A stretch of 41,253 nucleotides of DNA. Origin: Gammaproteobacteria bacterium. GTDB lineage: Bacteria; Pseudomonadota; Gammaproteobacteria; Competibacterales; Competibacteraceae. This document shows, in pieces, positions 1-7,244 of the stretch. The stretch is from NCBI GenBank assembly GCA_020846135.1, contig JADLEK010000047.1, positions 1-41,253 of the forward strand, given 5' to 3'. The notes beneath the pieces were generated by a model. That model was not told where the DNA came from. It saw only the letters and a list, made by a program, of their open reading frames with translations, and ran no database searches. How positions within the stretch are numbered: the stretch's first letter is position 1; the number at the start of each line of letters is the position of its first letter. Position numbers and translations under genes: made by a program.

Positions 1-4
1 TTCC

Positions 5-120
5 CCCTGGCGGCCTTCGCGTGCGGGAACCACTCGACCCCTTCCCGAACTCGACCGTGAAACCGCACCGCGCCAATGATCGTGTGAGAGTACTCATGCT
101 AAAGTAGGTCACCGCCAGGG
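5..120 (+). rRNA. rrf: 5S ribosomal RNA
   Basis: Structural RNA of the large ribosomal subunit. The ends pair as CCCTGGCGG (5-13) with CCGCCAGGG (112-120), the helix I of 5S rRNA, and the interior holds the conserved CCGAACTCG and GAGAGTA blocks. The remainder of the rRNA operon would lie to the left, outside the window. The same gene recurs inverted at the right end, and bases 1-127 are identical to the reverse complement of 41127-41253. Confidence 0.95.
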
Positions 121-136
121 TTTTAATCATCAAAAG

Positions 137-164
137 CCCCCGTTTGTCGGGGGTTTTTGTTTTT
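137..164 (+). terminator. Rho-independent terminator of the left rRNA operon
   Basis: A perfect 6-bp stem CCCCCG/CGGGGG (137-142 with 148-153), a 5-base loop and a TTTTTGTTTTT tract follow the 5S rRNA by 16 bases. This ends the rRNA operon entering from the left. Confidence 0.9.
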
Positions 165-168
165 CACT

Positions 169-197
169 TTGTTCAAAAGCAAAAACTTTGCTATAAA
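169..197 (+). promoter_or_regulatory. Sigma-70-type promoter of rpmB-rpmG
   Basis: TTGTTC (169-174) and TATAAA (192-197) are 17 bases apart, close to the consensus, and lie just after the rRNA terminator and about 40 bases before rpmB. Read by eye; no transcript data. Confidence 0.65.
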
Positions 198-235
198 CCT
201 GCCGATTAAGTTCATCGCGGTTGGAGATAAACCTC

Positions 236-472
236 ATGTCCAGAGTCTGTCAGGTGACCGGTAAAGGTCCGATCACCGGAAATAATGTATCCCACGCCAA
301 TAATCGCACCCGCCGCCGATTTTTGCCGAATCTGCATACCCATCGCTTCTGGATTGAAAGCCAGCAGCGGTTCGTCAGTCTGCGCGTATCGGCGCATGGA
401 ATGCGCATTATCGATAAAAAAGGTATCGACGCGGTTCTCGATGAGCTGCGCGCCCGAGGCGAAAAGTTTTAA
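236..472 (+). CDS. rpmB: 50S ribosomal protein L28
   Basis: Protein of the large ribosomal subunit, 78 residues, the same length as in enterobacteria. It begins [10 protein letters not shown] and holds the family blocks RRFLPNLH and HRFW and the C-terminal [10 protein letters not shown]. The ATG at 236 is chosen because it gives the family N-terminus and has GGAG (223-226) nine bases before it; an in-frame TTG at 221 would add five residues and use up that ribosome binding site. rpmG follows after 12 bases, the usual rpmBG operon, served by the promoter at 169-197 and closed by the terminator at 675-700. Confidence 0.97.
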   Translation: MSRVCQVTGKGPITGNNVSHANNRTRRRFLPNLHTHRFWIESQQRFVSLRVSAHGMRIIDKKGIDAVLDELRARGEKF

Positions 473-484
473 AGGAGCCTAATC

Positions 485-640
485 ATGCGTGACAAGATCA
501 AGCTGGTTTCCAGCGCTGGCACCGGTCATTTCTACACCACGACCAAAAACAAGCGTACTACCCCGGAAAAGCTGGAAATGAAAAAATATGATCCAGTGGT
601 GCGCAAACACGTTCCTTATAAGGAAGCCAAAATCAAGTAG
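485..640 (+). CDS. rpmG: 50S ribosomal protein L33
   Basis: Protein of the large ribosomal subunit, 51 residues, beginning [10 protein letters not shown] and ending PYKEAKIK. It lacks the CxxC pairs of the zinc-binding L33 form, so it is the zinc-independent type usual in Gammaproteobacteria. AAGGAG lies just before the ATG. It is the second gene of the rpmBG operon, 12 bases after rpmB. Confidence 0.97.
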   Translation: MRDKIKLVSSAGTGHFYTTTKNKRTTPEKLEMKKYDPVVRKHVPYKEAKIK

Positions 641-674
641 CGCTCGGTTTGAACCCCAGACGCTTAGGATGTCC

Positions 675-700
675 AAACCCGCCTTCGAGGCGGGTTTTTT
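675..700 (+). terminator. Rho-independent terminator of rpmBG
   Basis: An 8-bp stem ACCCGCCT/AGGCGGGT (677-684 with 688-695) with a 3-base loop, followed by T residues, starts 37 bases after the rpmG stop. Confidence 0.92.
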
Positions 701-812
701 ATATGTGCTGCTCGGAGTTACCGCTTCAAGCGCCGCCACCCTGTACTAAATTCATTGAGCAACTCTTGTACAAGTAATATCTAAACAAGTTCGATTCGCC
801 CACCATGTACCT

Positions 813-1062
813 ATCGCCGCCCATTACGATCTCGGCAACGAGTTCTACCGGCTGTTTCTGGATGAAACGCTGATGTACTCCTCGGCGATTTTCCGGATGC
901 CGGGCTGCGGGAAACCCCCATCGCCAAACTCGAGCGGATTTGCCGCAAGCTGAGCTGCAACCCGATGATCACCCGCTGGAAATCGGTTCGGGCTGGGGCG
1001 GGTTTGCCCTGTATGTCGCCCAGCGCTACGGGTGCCGGGTCACGACCACCACTATTTCCCGT
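813..1062 (+). pseudogene. cfa: Relic of cyclopropane-fatty-acid synthase (middle part)
   Basis: Three stretches match the CFA synthase / SAM methyltransferase family but lie in different frames. IAAHYDLGNEFYRLFLDET and LMYSS come first (from 813). A second frame then reads [19 protein letters not shown] third reads [20 protein letters not shown], which holds the SAM-binding GSGWGG motif, and ends at TTTISR (1062). No start codon, N-terminal lipid-binding part or C-terminal catalytic part is present. At least two frameshifts and both truncations make it non-functional. At 1063 it joins in frame to a fragment of another gene (DUF2878). Intact homologues would cyclopropanate unsaturated phospholipid chains at the membrane. 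Confidence 0.85.
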
Positions 1063-1317
1063 GACTGGATGGCGGCGCTGTGGATGGCGTTTGCAACGAC
1101 CTTCAACATCTCGTTGCACTGGCTGAAACCGTGCTTGGGGCTGGCGGCGCTGCTGGGGATGATCGCCGGGCCACTGGTCTATTACGGCGGGGTGAAACTG
1201 GGCGGGGTGACGTTCAGCGAACCGCTAGCCGGTTTGATCGGCGCCGCCGGGGTCTGGACACTGGCGATGCCGCTGTTGCTGATGCTGGCGGCGCGTTGGG
1301 ATGGTATGGCAGAACCC
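1063..1317 (+). pseudogene. Relic of a DUF2878 membrane protein (C-terminal part)
   Basis: From [14 protein letters not shown] to [10 protein letters not shown] the frame encodes hydrophobic segments with a YYGGVKLG turn, resembling the C-terminal part of DUF2878 proteins. In many Gammaproteobacteria DUF2878 genes sit in the same cluster as cfa, DUF1365, a flavin amine oxidase and DUF1295, so finding its fragment fused to a cfa fragment suggests that such a cluster collapsed by deletion. The frame runs on to a stop at 1431 through sequence without recognisable homology. The family assignment is from memory of the motif pattern and is less certain than the cfa call. Confidence 0.55.
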
Positions 1318-1400
1318 AAGCTGTGCGGCCTCGCGGGTAATGTTGTCGGGAACTTGCCGCACTGCTATCGCTTTTGCCTGGCCCGAGCCAATTATCGAAC

Positions 1401-1428
1401 TTGCGATTTGAGCCGATTGTTGTACCAT
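1401..1428 (+). promoter_or_regulatory. Possible promoter of tRNA-Lys
   Basis: TTGCGA (1401-1406) and TACCAT (1423-1428), 16 bases apart, end 13 bases before the tRNA. Weak match to the sigma-70 consensus; position is the main support. Confidence 0.35.
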
Positions 1429-1441
1429 TAGCAGTTCTTTT

Positions 1442-1517
1442 GGGCCGTTAGCTCAGCCGGTAGAGCAGCAGACTTTTAATCTGTTGGTCGTGCGTTCGAA
1501 CCGCACACGGCCCACCA
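1442..1517 (+). tRNA. tRNA-Lys (anticodon UUU)
   Basis: A 76-base cloverleaf. GGGCCGT at the start pairs with ACGGCCC before the encoded CCA, the D-arm is GCTCAGCCGGTAGAGC, the anticodon loop CTTTTAA contains TTT, and the T-arm has GTTCGAA. It is transcribed alone and followed by its own terminator. Confidence 0.97.
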
Positions 1518-1527
1518 TAAATATCAG

Positions 1528-1560
1528 AGGCTTAGGCAAATAACCTAAGCCTTTTCTTTT
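1528..1560 (+). terminator. Rho-independent terminator after tRNA-Lys
   Basis: A perfect 9-bp stem AGGCTTAGG/CCTAAGCCT (1528-1536 with 1544-1552) with a 7-base loop is followed by a T-rich tract. The remaining bases to 1765 show no clear gene or signal. Confidence 0.88.
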
Positions 1561-1765
1561 GTCTGTTGTCCCATTGCTCTTAAAGTTAGAAAAATTTAAG
1601 CGAATGTGGGTGAGCCATCCGGATTCACAGATTCTCTGGCAAACTGCGTTGCTGTGCGGAATGTCGCTACACTAATATCTTCAGGCAGGGCGTTCGTTGC
1701 GGCGGGTTGTGGGATCGCACTGCGTCCCTGGAATTCTTGCCACCTTGCAGCTTTGGAGCGCAGCC

Positions 1766-2287
1766 ATGCTTCCCCAGATCAAAACCATTCTGTATACGAC
1801 GGCCTTGGGCAGCCACACCCGGCCGGTTTTCCGCTTTACCATTGGGCTGGCCCGGCAGCACAACGCCCGGATCGTGTTATTGCATGTCGCCGAGCCGCTG
1901 AATAATTCGGTCCGGTTTCTGATGGACTCCTATCTGTCGCCAGAGAAGGCGCAGCAACTCCATCAGGAAGCCACTACCGGCATTCTGCAGAAATTCCACC
2001 AGCGGCTGGAATCATTCTGCAAGGAAGAATTCAGCGCCACCCTTGAACAAACCGAGCTGATCTCAGAAATTCGTGTTCTCAGCGGCGTTCCCTACGAAGT
2101 GATCCTGCATGAGGCCGATCGTTGCGAAGCTGACTTGATCGTCATGGGCGTCCATTCCGGTGGTGCCCGGCGGATGGAATTTCTCGGTTCAACGACTCGT
2201 CGCGTCACGCTGCTTTCCAAACGGCCGGTGCTGATCGTTCCGGTCGCCGACACCGATAGCAATGAATGGCACAAAGCGCTTATTTAA
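1766..2287 (+). CDS. Universal stress protein, UspA family
   Basis: Cytoplasmic stress protein of 173 residues, single Usp domain. It opens with IKTILYTTAL (first beta strand), continues with RIVLLHVAEP, and ends with the nucleotide-binding region ADLIVMGVHSGG...FLGST and the final strand KRPVLIVPV. In ATP-binding members the loop reads GxxG-x9-G(S/T). Here the second glycine is a serine (GVHS) while the GST end is kept, so nucleotide binding is likely but not assured. The ATG at 1766 has GGAG (1755-1758) seven bases before it; longer in-frame starts add residues unlike the family. The stop overlaps the next gene by 26 bases. Confidence 0.9.
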   Translation: MLPQIKTILYTTALGSHTRPVFRFTIGLARQHNARIVLLHVAEPLNNSVRFLMDSYLSPEKAQQLHQEATTGILQKFHQRLESFCKEEFSATLEQTELISEIRVLSGVPYEVILHEADRCEADLIVMGVHSGGARRMEFLGSTTRRVTLLSKRPVLIVPVADTDSNEWHKALI

Positions 2288-2651
2288 CCCGTGGTTAGGG
2301 ATGGCGGCGGCCGGATGGCTCAGCGTCGCGGGCGTTGCGCTGGGTGAAGAGGGGACGGTCTACACCTGGAAAGACACCAGCGGGCGAGTGCATTACAGCA
2401 ACCACCCGCCACCGGAAGGTCAGTCTGCCGCCCCAGTGGACCTGAACGCCAAGCCGGTGAAGGTGCGACCGAGCGAGCGCATCTATACCTGGACCGATGC
2501 GGAGGGCAAAATTCATTATGGCCCGCAACCGCCGCCCGAGGTTCCGGCCAAGGAACTTCGGGAGGACGACTCTTCACTGTCCACCATCCGCCCCGGTCCG
2601 CTGCGCCCCGGCGAGCAACAGCGCTTGCAGGATTTGCAGCAGCGCCCGTAA
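2262..2651 (+). CDS. Exported protein with two DUF4124 repeats
   Basis: 129 residues. A signal peptide (about residues 1-28, hydrophobic WLGMAAAGWLSVAGVALG) is followed by two copies of the DUF4124 motif: VYTWKDTSGRVHYSNHPPP and IYTWTDAEGKIHYGPQPPP, then a charged, proline-rich tail. DUF4124 domains are common in periplasmic proteins of Proteobacteria and have no settled function. The start at 2262 lies inside the end of the UspA gene, and a second in-frame ATG lies 39 bases on; the first preserves a normal basic N-region (MNGTKR). Likely translated with the upstream gene. Confidence 0.8.
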   Translation: MNGTKRLFNPWLGMAAAGWLSVAGVALGEEGTVYTWKDTSGRVHYSNHPPPEGQSAAPVDLNAKPVKVRPSERIYTWTDAEGKIHYGPQPPPEVPAKELREDDSSLSTIRPGPLRPGEQQRLQDLQQRP

Positions 2652-2672
2652 TTCCACTTCAAGGCCCTTGCC

Positions 2673-3548
2673 ATGAATCCAAATGATTATTGCCAGAACC
2701 TGGCGGCCCGGCGGGGTTCGGATTTTCACTACAGCCTGCTGGGTCAACCACCCGCATTGCGACAAACCCTGATCGCGGTGCAGGCGTTCTATCTCGAAAC
2801 CACCCAAATTGCCGAGGAGTGCCACGATCCGAGTGTGGCCCGCGACAAGCTGGACTGGTGGCGAACCGAGGCCGGACATTTGTTCAACGGGGAACCGCAT
2901 CACCCGGTCACTTGCGCCCTGCGCCCGCAGCTGGCGGCATTCAATCTGCCAGAAGAGTACTTCCGGGAAATACTGGATGGAGTGGCGATGGATTTGGAGT
3001 ATGACGTCTACCCCAGCTTTACCGAACTGACCCTGTATCTGCACCGGCTCGGCAGTACCCCGGCCTTGTTGACGGTGGAAATTCTCGGCTATCAGGATCG
3101 GCGCAGTACCCCCCGCTTTGCCCACGAAGTCGGCGGGGCGCTGTTGCTGTTTGACCGGCTGTATGAGGCGCGGCGTTACGCGCAACTGGGCCGGTGCTAC
3201 TTCCCGGAAGATGACATGCGCCGGTTCGGGGTGGGGCCGGGTGATTTGCTGGCCGCGCAGACCACCGAGCGGGTTCAGCAGTTGTTCGCCTTTCAGGCCG
3301 AACGGATTCGCGATTATGGCCGCCGGGCGCTGGAACATTTGCCGGAGGCGGAACGGCATGGCCAATCCAGCCTGCTGATCCGCCTGGAACTGGCATTGGC
3401 GCTGCTCGATGAGGTGGCCGAGGATGGCTACCGCTTGCTGGAGCAGCGCATCAGCTTGACGCCGTTGCGCAAGCTGTGGCTGGCCTGGCGGTTGCGTCGT
3501 CGTGAACAGCGCCATCATCGGCGGTTGACGGCGAAACGATCCCTTTGA
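2673..3548 (+). CDS. Squalene/phytoene synthase-fold protein lacking the aspartate motifs
   Basis: 291 residues of the all-alpha trans-isoprenyl synthase fold. It keeps structural signatures (LDWWRTE near 60; LDGVAMDLEY near 101-110; the C-terminal LTPLRKLWLAWR). True squalene/phytoene synthases bind diphosphate-magnesium through two Asp-rich motifs. Here the first is replaced by AFYLETTQIAEE (38-49) and the second, normally like LRDVGED, reads FDRLYEA (160-166). So head-to-head condensation is unlikely. The pattern resembles the mitochondrial complex I assembly factor NDUFAF6 (AFNVELAQ at the same place), which suggests a non-catalytic role; that is inference. A YciK-like gene follows after 32 bases on the same strand. 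Confidence 0.75.
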   Translation: MNPNDYCQNLAARRGSDFHYSLLGQPPALRQTLIAVQAFYLETTQIAEECHDPSVARDKLDWWRTEAGHLFNGEPHHPVTCALRPQLAAFNLPEEYFREILDGVAMDLEYDVYPSFTELTLYLHRLGSTPALLTVEILGYQDRRSTPRFAHEVGGALLLFDRLYEARRYAQLGRCYFPEDDMRRFGVGPGDLLAAQTTERVQQLFAFQAERIRDYGRRALEHLPEAERHGQSSLLIRLELALALLDEVAEDGYRLLEQRISLTPLRKLWLAWRLRRREQRHHRRLTAKRSL

Positions 3549-3580
3549 GGTTTCATTCTGCGGATATCGGAGGTATCGCC

Positions 3581-4336
3581 ATGAAGGACTATCAACCTGC
3601 CGCTCAAGCGCTGCAAGATCGAGTGATTCTGGTGACGGGCGCCGGGAACGGCATTGGCCGCGCGGTCGCCTGCAGCTTCGGCGCTCACGGCGCGACGGTG
3701 ATTCTGCTGGATCGCGCCGTTCGGCCACTGGAACAGGTTTACGATCTGATTGAACAGGCCGGTGGCCCCAAGCCGGCCATTTACCCGATGAATCTGGAAG
3801 GGGCGACGCCCAAGGATTACGCCGATCTGGCGCAGGTGATCGAAACTGAATTTGGCCGGCTGGACGGGCTGCTGCACAACGCCGCACTGTTTGAGGGCTT
3901 GACCCCGATCGCCAATTATGACCTCGAACTGTGGTACCGGACCCTGCAAGTCAATCTCAACGCTCCGTTTCTGCTAACTCATGCGCTGCTGGGGCTGCTG
4001 AACCGCTCCACTGATGCCTCCATCGTTTTTACCGCCGACCAGGTTAGCGAAGAGGGGCAGGCGTATTGGGGCGCTTATGCGGTGGCCAAGGGTGGTGCAG
4101 ACACCTTGATGAAAATTCTGTCCAGCGAACTGGAGACCAATACTGCGATCCGGGTCAACAGCCTCGATCCGGGCCGGGTTCGCACCGCGCTGACCCAGAA
4201 AGCCTATCCGGGGCGCAATCCGGCAGCGTGGGCTGATCCCGAAGCGGTGCTGAACGCCTACCTGTATCTGCTGGGACCGGACAGCCGGGGCGTCACCGGC
4301 CAGCGGTTCCGCGCTCAGGATGTGATTGGCGCATAG
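3581..4336 (+). CDS. yciK: YciK-like SDR-family protein
   Basis: 251 residues, classical short-chain dehydrogenase/reductase fold, matching E. coli YciK along its length (YQP...L.DR.ILVTGA at the start; LDGLLHNA; WGAYA; VNSLDPGRVRTA). The nucleotide-binding TGAGNGIG is at 20-26, the structural Asn in VNLN at 125, and YAVAK gives Tyr166 and Lys170. The catalytic serine expected 13 residues before the Tyr is Asp153 (TADQVS), whereas E. coli YciK has serines there. The ATG at 3581 has GGAGG seven bases upstream; an earlier in-frame start at 3545 would bury this site. Substrate is unknown for the family. Confidence 0.9.
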   Translation: MKDYQPAAQALQDRVILVTGAGNGIGRAVACSFGAHGATVILLDRAVRPLEQVYDLIEQAGGPKPAIYPMNLEGATPKDYADLAQVIETEFGRLDGLLHNAALFEGLTPIANYDLELWYRTLQVNLNAPFLLTHALLGLLNRSTDASIVFTADQVSEEGQAYWGAYAVAKGGADTLMKILSSELETNTAIRVNSLDPGRVRTALTQKAYPGRNPAAWADPEAVLNAYLYLLGPDSRGVTGQRFRAQDVIGA

Positions 4337-4380
4337 TCCACTCGTCCTGCACATTCCCGCTCACCCAAGGCTTACCATTC

Positions 4381-5220
4381 ATGGCTCCGCCCCTGCCCTC
4401 GCATCTGCTGGTGGTTGATCTCGAAACCCGTCCGGATGCCGCCATCCTGCCCGAGGACCGCGCTCCCGAGGCGTTCCCGAAGCCGATTCAGCACGAAATT
4501 ATCACGCTGGGATTTCTGCTGGCCCGGATCGAACGCGACGGCGGCTATGAGCGCTATGTGGTGCGCAAGCTTGGCTCCGCCAGTATTCTTGATCGCAGCG
4601 AACGGGAGATTCTGGCCGGGTTCTGGAGCATGGTGGATCGCCAGCGGCCCCGGCTGGTGACCTGGAACGGGCGCAGCTTCGATGCCGCCGTTCTCAAGCA
4701 GCGCTCGCTGATTCACGGCCTGACCGCGTACAACTGGCACCGCACTGATCCCCGGTTCGGCTATGACTACCGCTACGAAACCCACTGGCACTGCGATCTG
4801 ATGGATGCGCTGAGCGATTATGGCGCGTCGCCCCGATTGGGACTGGATGAAGCAGCCCGTGCGCTTGGTCTGCCCGGCAAATGGAATGGTCACGGTGGCA
4901 ACGTCGCGGAGCAGGCCGCCGCCGGCGACTACGCCGCGATCAACCGTTATTGCGAAGGCGATGTTCTCAACACCTATGTGCTGTATCTGCGCTGGGCTTA
5001 CTTCAGCACCCGGTTGAGCGCCCACAGCCACAATGTCAGCGTCCAGAACCTGATCGATGCGCTGGAGTCCGGACGCGGGAAACATTCGCACTGGGGTGGT
5101 TTCGCCGACCGCTGGCGGGCTAGTGCGCAGCCTTGTCCGTTGCTGGTCGCCGAACCGATGGGTGAGCCCGGACTGCAACCGCAGGAAGCGCATCTGCGTA
5201 GCGAGGATGTGTTGCCTTGA
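4381..5220 (+). CDS. Predicted 3'-5' exonuclease, PolB-exonuclease-like (DEDDy)
   Basis: 279 residues of the DnaQ-like fold related to the proofreading domain of family B DNA polymerases (PF10108 type). Metal-binding residues are visible: Asp13 and Glu15 in VVDLETRP, Asp101 in WNGRSFD, and Tyr190-x3-Asp194 in YCEGDVLNTY, the DEDDy arrangement. No polymerase domain is attached. The stop overlaps the TTG start of tag by four bases (TTGA), so the exonuclease and the alkylation-repair glycosylase are probably translated together. Confidence 0.88.
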   Translation: MAPPLPSHLLVVDLETRPDAAILPEDRAPEAFPKPIQHEIITLGFLLARIERDGGYERYVVRKLGSASILDRSEREILAGFWSMVDRQRPRLVTWNGRSFDAAVLKQRSLIHGLTAYNWHRTDPRFGYDYRYETHWHCDLMDALSDYGASPRLGLDEAARALGLPGKWNGHGGNVAEQAAAGDYAAINRYCEGDVLNTYVLYLRWAYFSTRLSAHSHNVSVQNLIDALESGRGKHSHWGGFADRWRASAQPCPLLVAEPMGEPGLQPQEAHLRSEDVLP

Positions 5221-5798
5221 ACCGGCAGCGCTGCGCCTGGTGCGGAACCGACCCGCTTTATCAGGACTATCACGATCAGGAATGGGGCGTCCCGCTGCAC
5301 GACGACCGGCGACTGTTCGAGATGCTGATTCTGGATGGCGCTCAGGCCGGTCTGAGCTGGCTGACCATTTTGCGCAAGCGGGAGAATTACCGCCGGGCTT
5401 TCGATCAGTTCGATCCCGAAAAAATCGCCAGTTACGACGAGGCGAAAATGGCCGAATTACTGGCCAATCCCGGGATCGTCCGCAACCGTCTCAAGATCAA
5501 ATCCGCCATCGCCAATGCCCGCGCCTATCTGAGGATTCAGGAACGACCGGGCGGTTTTAGCATGCTGCTCTGGCGGCATGTCGATGGCCAACCCAAACAG
5601 AATGCTTGGCAGTCAATGGCGGAACTGCCGGCCCGGACCCCGGAATCCGAGGCCATGAGCCGGGAGTTGCAGCAGTTGGGTTTTAATTTCGTCGGACCAA
5701 CCATTTGCTACGCCTTTATGCAGGCGGCTGGGATGGTCAACGATCATGTTACGGACTGTTTCCGGCATCGGGAATTAGGCGGCAAACGCGACAAGTGA
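5217..5798 (+). CDS. tag: DNA-3-methyladenine glycosylase I
   Basis: 193 residues. Removes 3-methyladenine from alkylated DNA, the first step of base excision repair. It aligns with E. coli Tag throughout: CAWCG...YHDQEWGVP, AGLSWLTILRKRENYR, FVGPTICYAFMQA and NDHVTDC. The zinc ligands Cys6, His19 and the His and Cys of NDHVTDC are all kept. The residue matching the base-contacting Glu38 of E. coli is Asp40 (LDGAQAG), a conservative change. The start is TTG, overlapping the stop of the exonuclease gene as TTGA, and it gives the family N-terminus. Confidence 0.95.
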   Translation: MNRQRCAWCGTDPLYQDYHDQEWGVPLHDDRRLFEMLILDGAQAGLSWLTILRKRENYRRAFDQFDPEKIASYDEAKMAELLANPGIVRNRLKIKSAIANARAYLRIQERPGGFSMLLWRHVDGQPKQNAWQSMAELPARTPESEAMSRELQQLGFNFVGPTICYAFMQAAGMVNDHVTDCFRHRELGGKRDK

Positions 5799-5823
5799 GC
5801 GGGCTGCCGGCGCAGGCATTTAT

Positions 5824-6318
5824 TCACCGGCAATTTTTTGGAATTCTCTGCTCGATATTCTTTGACAACTCCTCCAGGCGACAAAGACCATCAGGGCCAT
5901 CATTCGAGCAGTGCTTGAATGCAAGCGTCAAATCATGCGCTTGTTTCGGCTCCAAACTTCGCATTTAGGCTAATTCAAGATAGAAGACTCTGGGTTTTAT
6001 GTAATCGGTCTTCGTTTTGACATCGCGCCATAATTCGAAGGTGAGCACGGTGGCCGGGGCGGTCGAGTCGGGTTGACCCTCAACCCGCAGTTCCAAACCA
6101 AATACGCCGGCCATATTGGACAAGTTGGTGTCATGCCCGGCTAGCACCAGCAATTTAACGTTGTCGGCAACGACGGGATGTAGGATGACGATCTGTTTTG
6201 GCGTCGCTTCCGCGGTGACGATCGGCGCGATGACCAGACTGATCAGCATCACCCCCGACAGGGTCGTTTTTAACCGGTGAATACTGCTGCTTAATTCAGT
6301 CTTGTGCTTTGTGTTCAT
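5824..6318 (-). pseudogene. Broken histidine acid phosphatase, internal deletion plus nonsense codon
   Basis: The ATG at 6318, with GGAGGA upstream, starts a normal signal peptide (to about VTAEA) and the first mature strand TPKQIVIL. Instead of the expected catalytic RHGxR block the frame jumps to PVVADNVKLLVLAGHDTNLS, the C-terminal HD motif of the AppA/phytase-type family, then GQPDSTAPATVLTFELWRD. The frame stops after VFYLELA (TAA at 5965), but the same frame goes on with MRSLEPKQ...CSNDGPDGLCRLEEL...IPKNC to a second stop at 5824. That matches the end of intact homologues, so the TAA is probably a mutated Gln codon. The enzyme, normally periplasmic, has lost its catalytic histidine. Confidence 0.8.
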
Positions 6319-6373
6319 CAGTTCCTCCGCGAGAAACCCCGGCATGGAAGTCGGGGAGGGATGCCTTTGCGCA

Positions 6374-6411
6374 GATGCCGGATGCGCTGTGCTTATCCGG
6401 CCTACCCGGTT
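6374..6411. repeat. REP-type palindrome at the 3' end of truA
   Basis: GCCGGAT (6377-6383) and ATCCGGC (6395-6401) frame GCGCTGTGCTT, followed by CTACCCGGT. The same core is found near 9401-9474, 19796-19874 and 37043-37080. It overlaps the truA stop codon (6402-6404). Confidence 0.7.
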
Positions 6412-7244
6412 ACCCATTCGCCAAACCCCGGCATGGTTTCAGCCACCGTCGGCAATCCAAACCGTTCCGGGTAGCGCACCGCCAGCAGATATAACCCCGC
6501 CGCCGGCGCTGTAACTCCGCCCTGGGTCCGGTCGCGCTGCGCCAGCACCTCCTGTACCCACTCCACCGGCCGCTCGCCCACGCCAATCGCCATCAACACC
6601 CCGGCGATGTTGCGCACCATGTGCTGCAAAAACCCATTGGCTTCCACTTCAAGGATGATCCCATTGCCGCGCCGTTGCACGGTCAATTCCCGCAATTCCC
6701 GGATCGGATGCCGAGCCTGACATTGAGCGGCGCGAAACGCGCTGAAGTCGTGTTCGCCGAGCAGCGCCTGGCCGGCCTCCGCCATCCGCGCTGCATCCAG
6801 CGGCCGGTAATGCCAGGCGGCCCGACCTTGCCACAGCGCCGAGCGGTGCGGCTGGTTGAGAATCAGATAACGGTAGCGGCGAGCCAGCGCGGTAAACCGG
6901 GCATGAAACTCATCGGGTACGGCACAGGCCCAGCTCAGACTGAGATCATCGGGCAGGTTGGCGTTGCCGCCCAGCACCCAGGCCCGATCCGAACGCACTG
7001 CGGTCGTATCGAAATGCGCAACCTGCCCAACCCCGTGGACCCCGGCATCGGTGCGCCCGGCGCAGGCCAGCCGGACCGGGTGCGCCGCAACTTTGGCCAG
7101 CGCCTGCTCCAGACAGGTCTGGACGGTGCGAACCCCCGGTTGCTGCGCCTGCCAGCCCCGGAAATGAGCGCCGTCATATTGAACGCCAACTGCGATTCGC
7201 ACCCCATCAGCCCCCGCCACATTTTGCCGGATCGGCGCCATCAC
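6402..7244 (-). CDS. truA: tRNA pseudouridine synthase A
   Basis: 280 residues. Converts uridines 38-40 of tRNA anticodon stems to pseudouridine. The catalytic Asp66 lies in GRTDAGVHG, and VQYDGAHFRGWQ, the Arg-Tyr-Arg-Tyr stretch RRYRYLI and GNGFLxHMVRN-like NGFLQHMVRN are family marks. The ATG at 7244 overlaps the stop of the upstream DedA-PAP2 gene by four bases (ATGA), so the two are probably cotranscribed. A second ATG is adjacent. The N-terminal 14 residues before VRIAVGVQYDG are extra compared with E. coli. A REP palindrome covers the stop codon. Confidence 0.95.
   Translation of the reverse strand: MMAPIRQNVAGADGVRIAVGVQYDGAHFRGWQAQQPGVRTVQTCLEQALAKVAAHPVRLACAGRTDAGVHGVGQVAHFDTTAVRSDRAWVLGGNANLPDDLSLSWACAVPDEFHARFTALARRYRYLILNQPHRSALWQGRAAWHYRPLDAARMAEAGQALLGEHDFSAFRAAQCQARHPIRELRELTVQRRGNGIILEVEANGFLQHMVRNIAGVLMAIGVGERPVEWVQEVLAQRDRTQGGVTAPAAGLYLLAVRYPERFGLPTVAETMPGFGEWVTG

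Noticed and set aside
940..1431. 163-residue intact ORF
   Set aside because: It merely joins a cfa fragment, a DUF2878-like fragment and unrelated sequence; treated as relics.
2574..3887. 437-residue minus-strand open frame
   Set aside because: Antisense to the synthase-fold and YciK genes; composition reflects the reverse of their codons and no family marks are seen.
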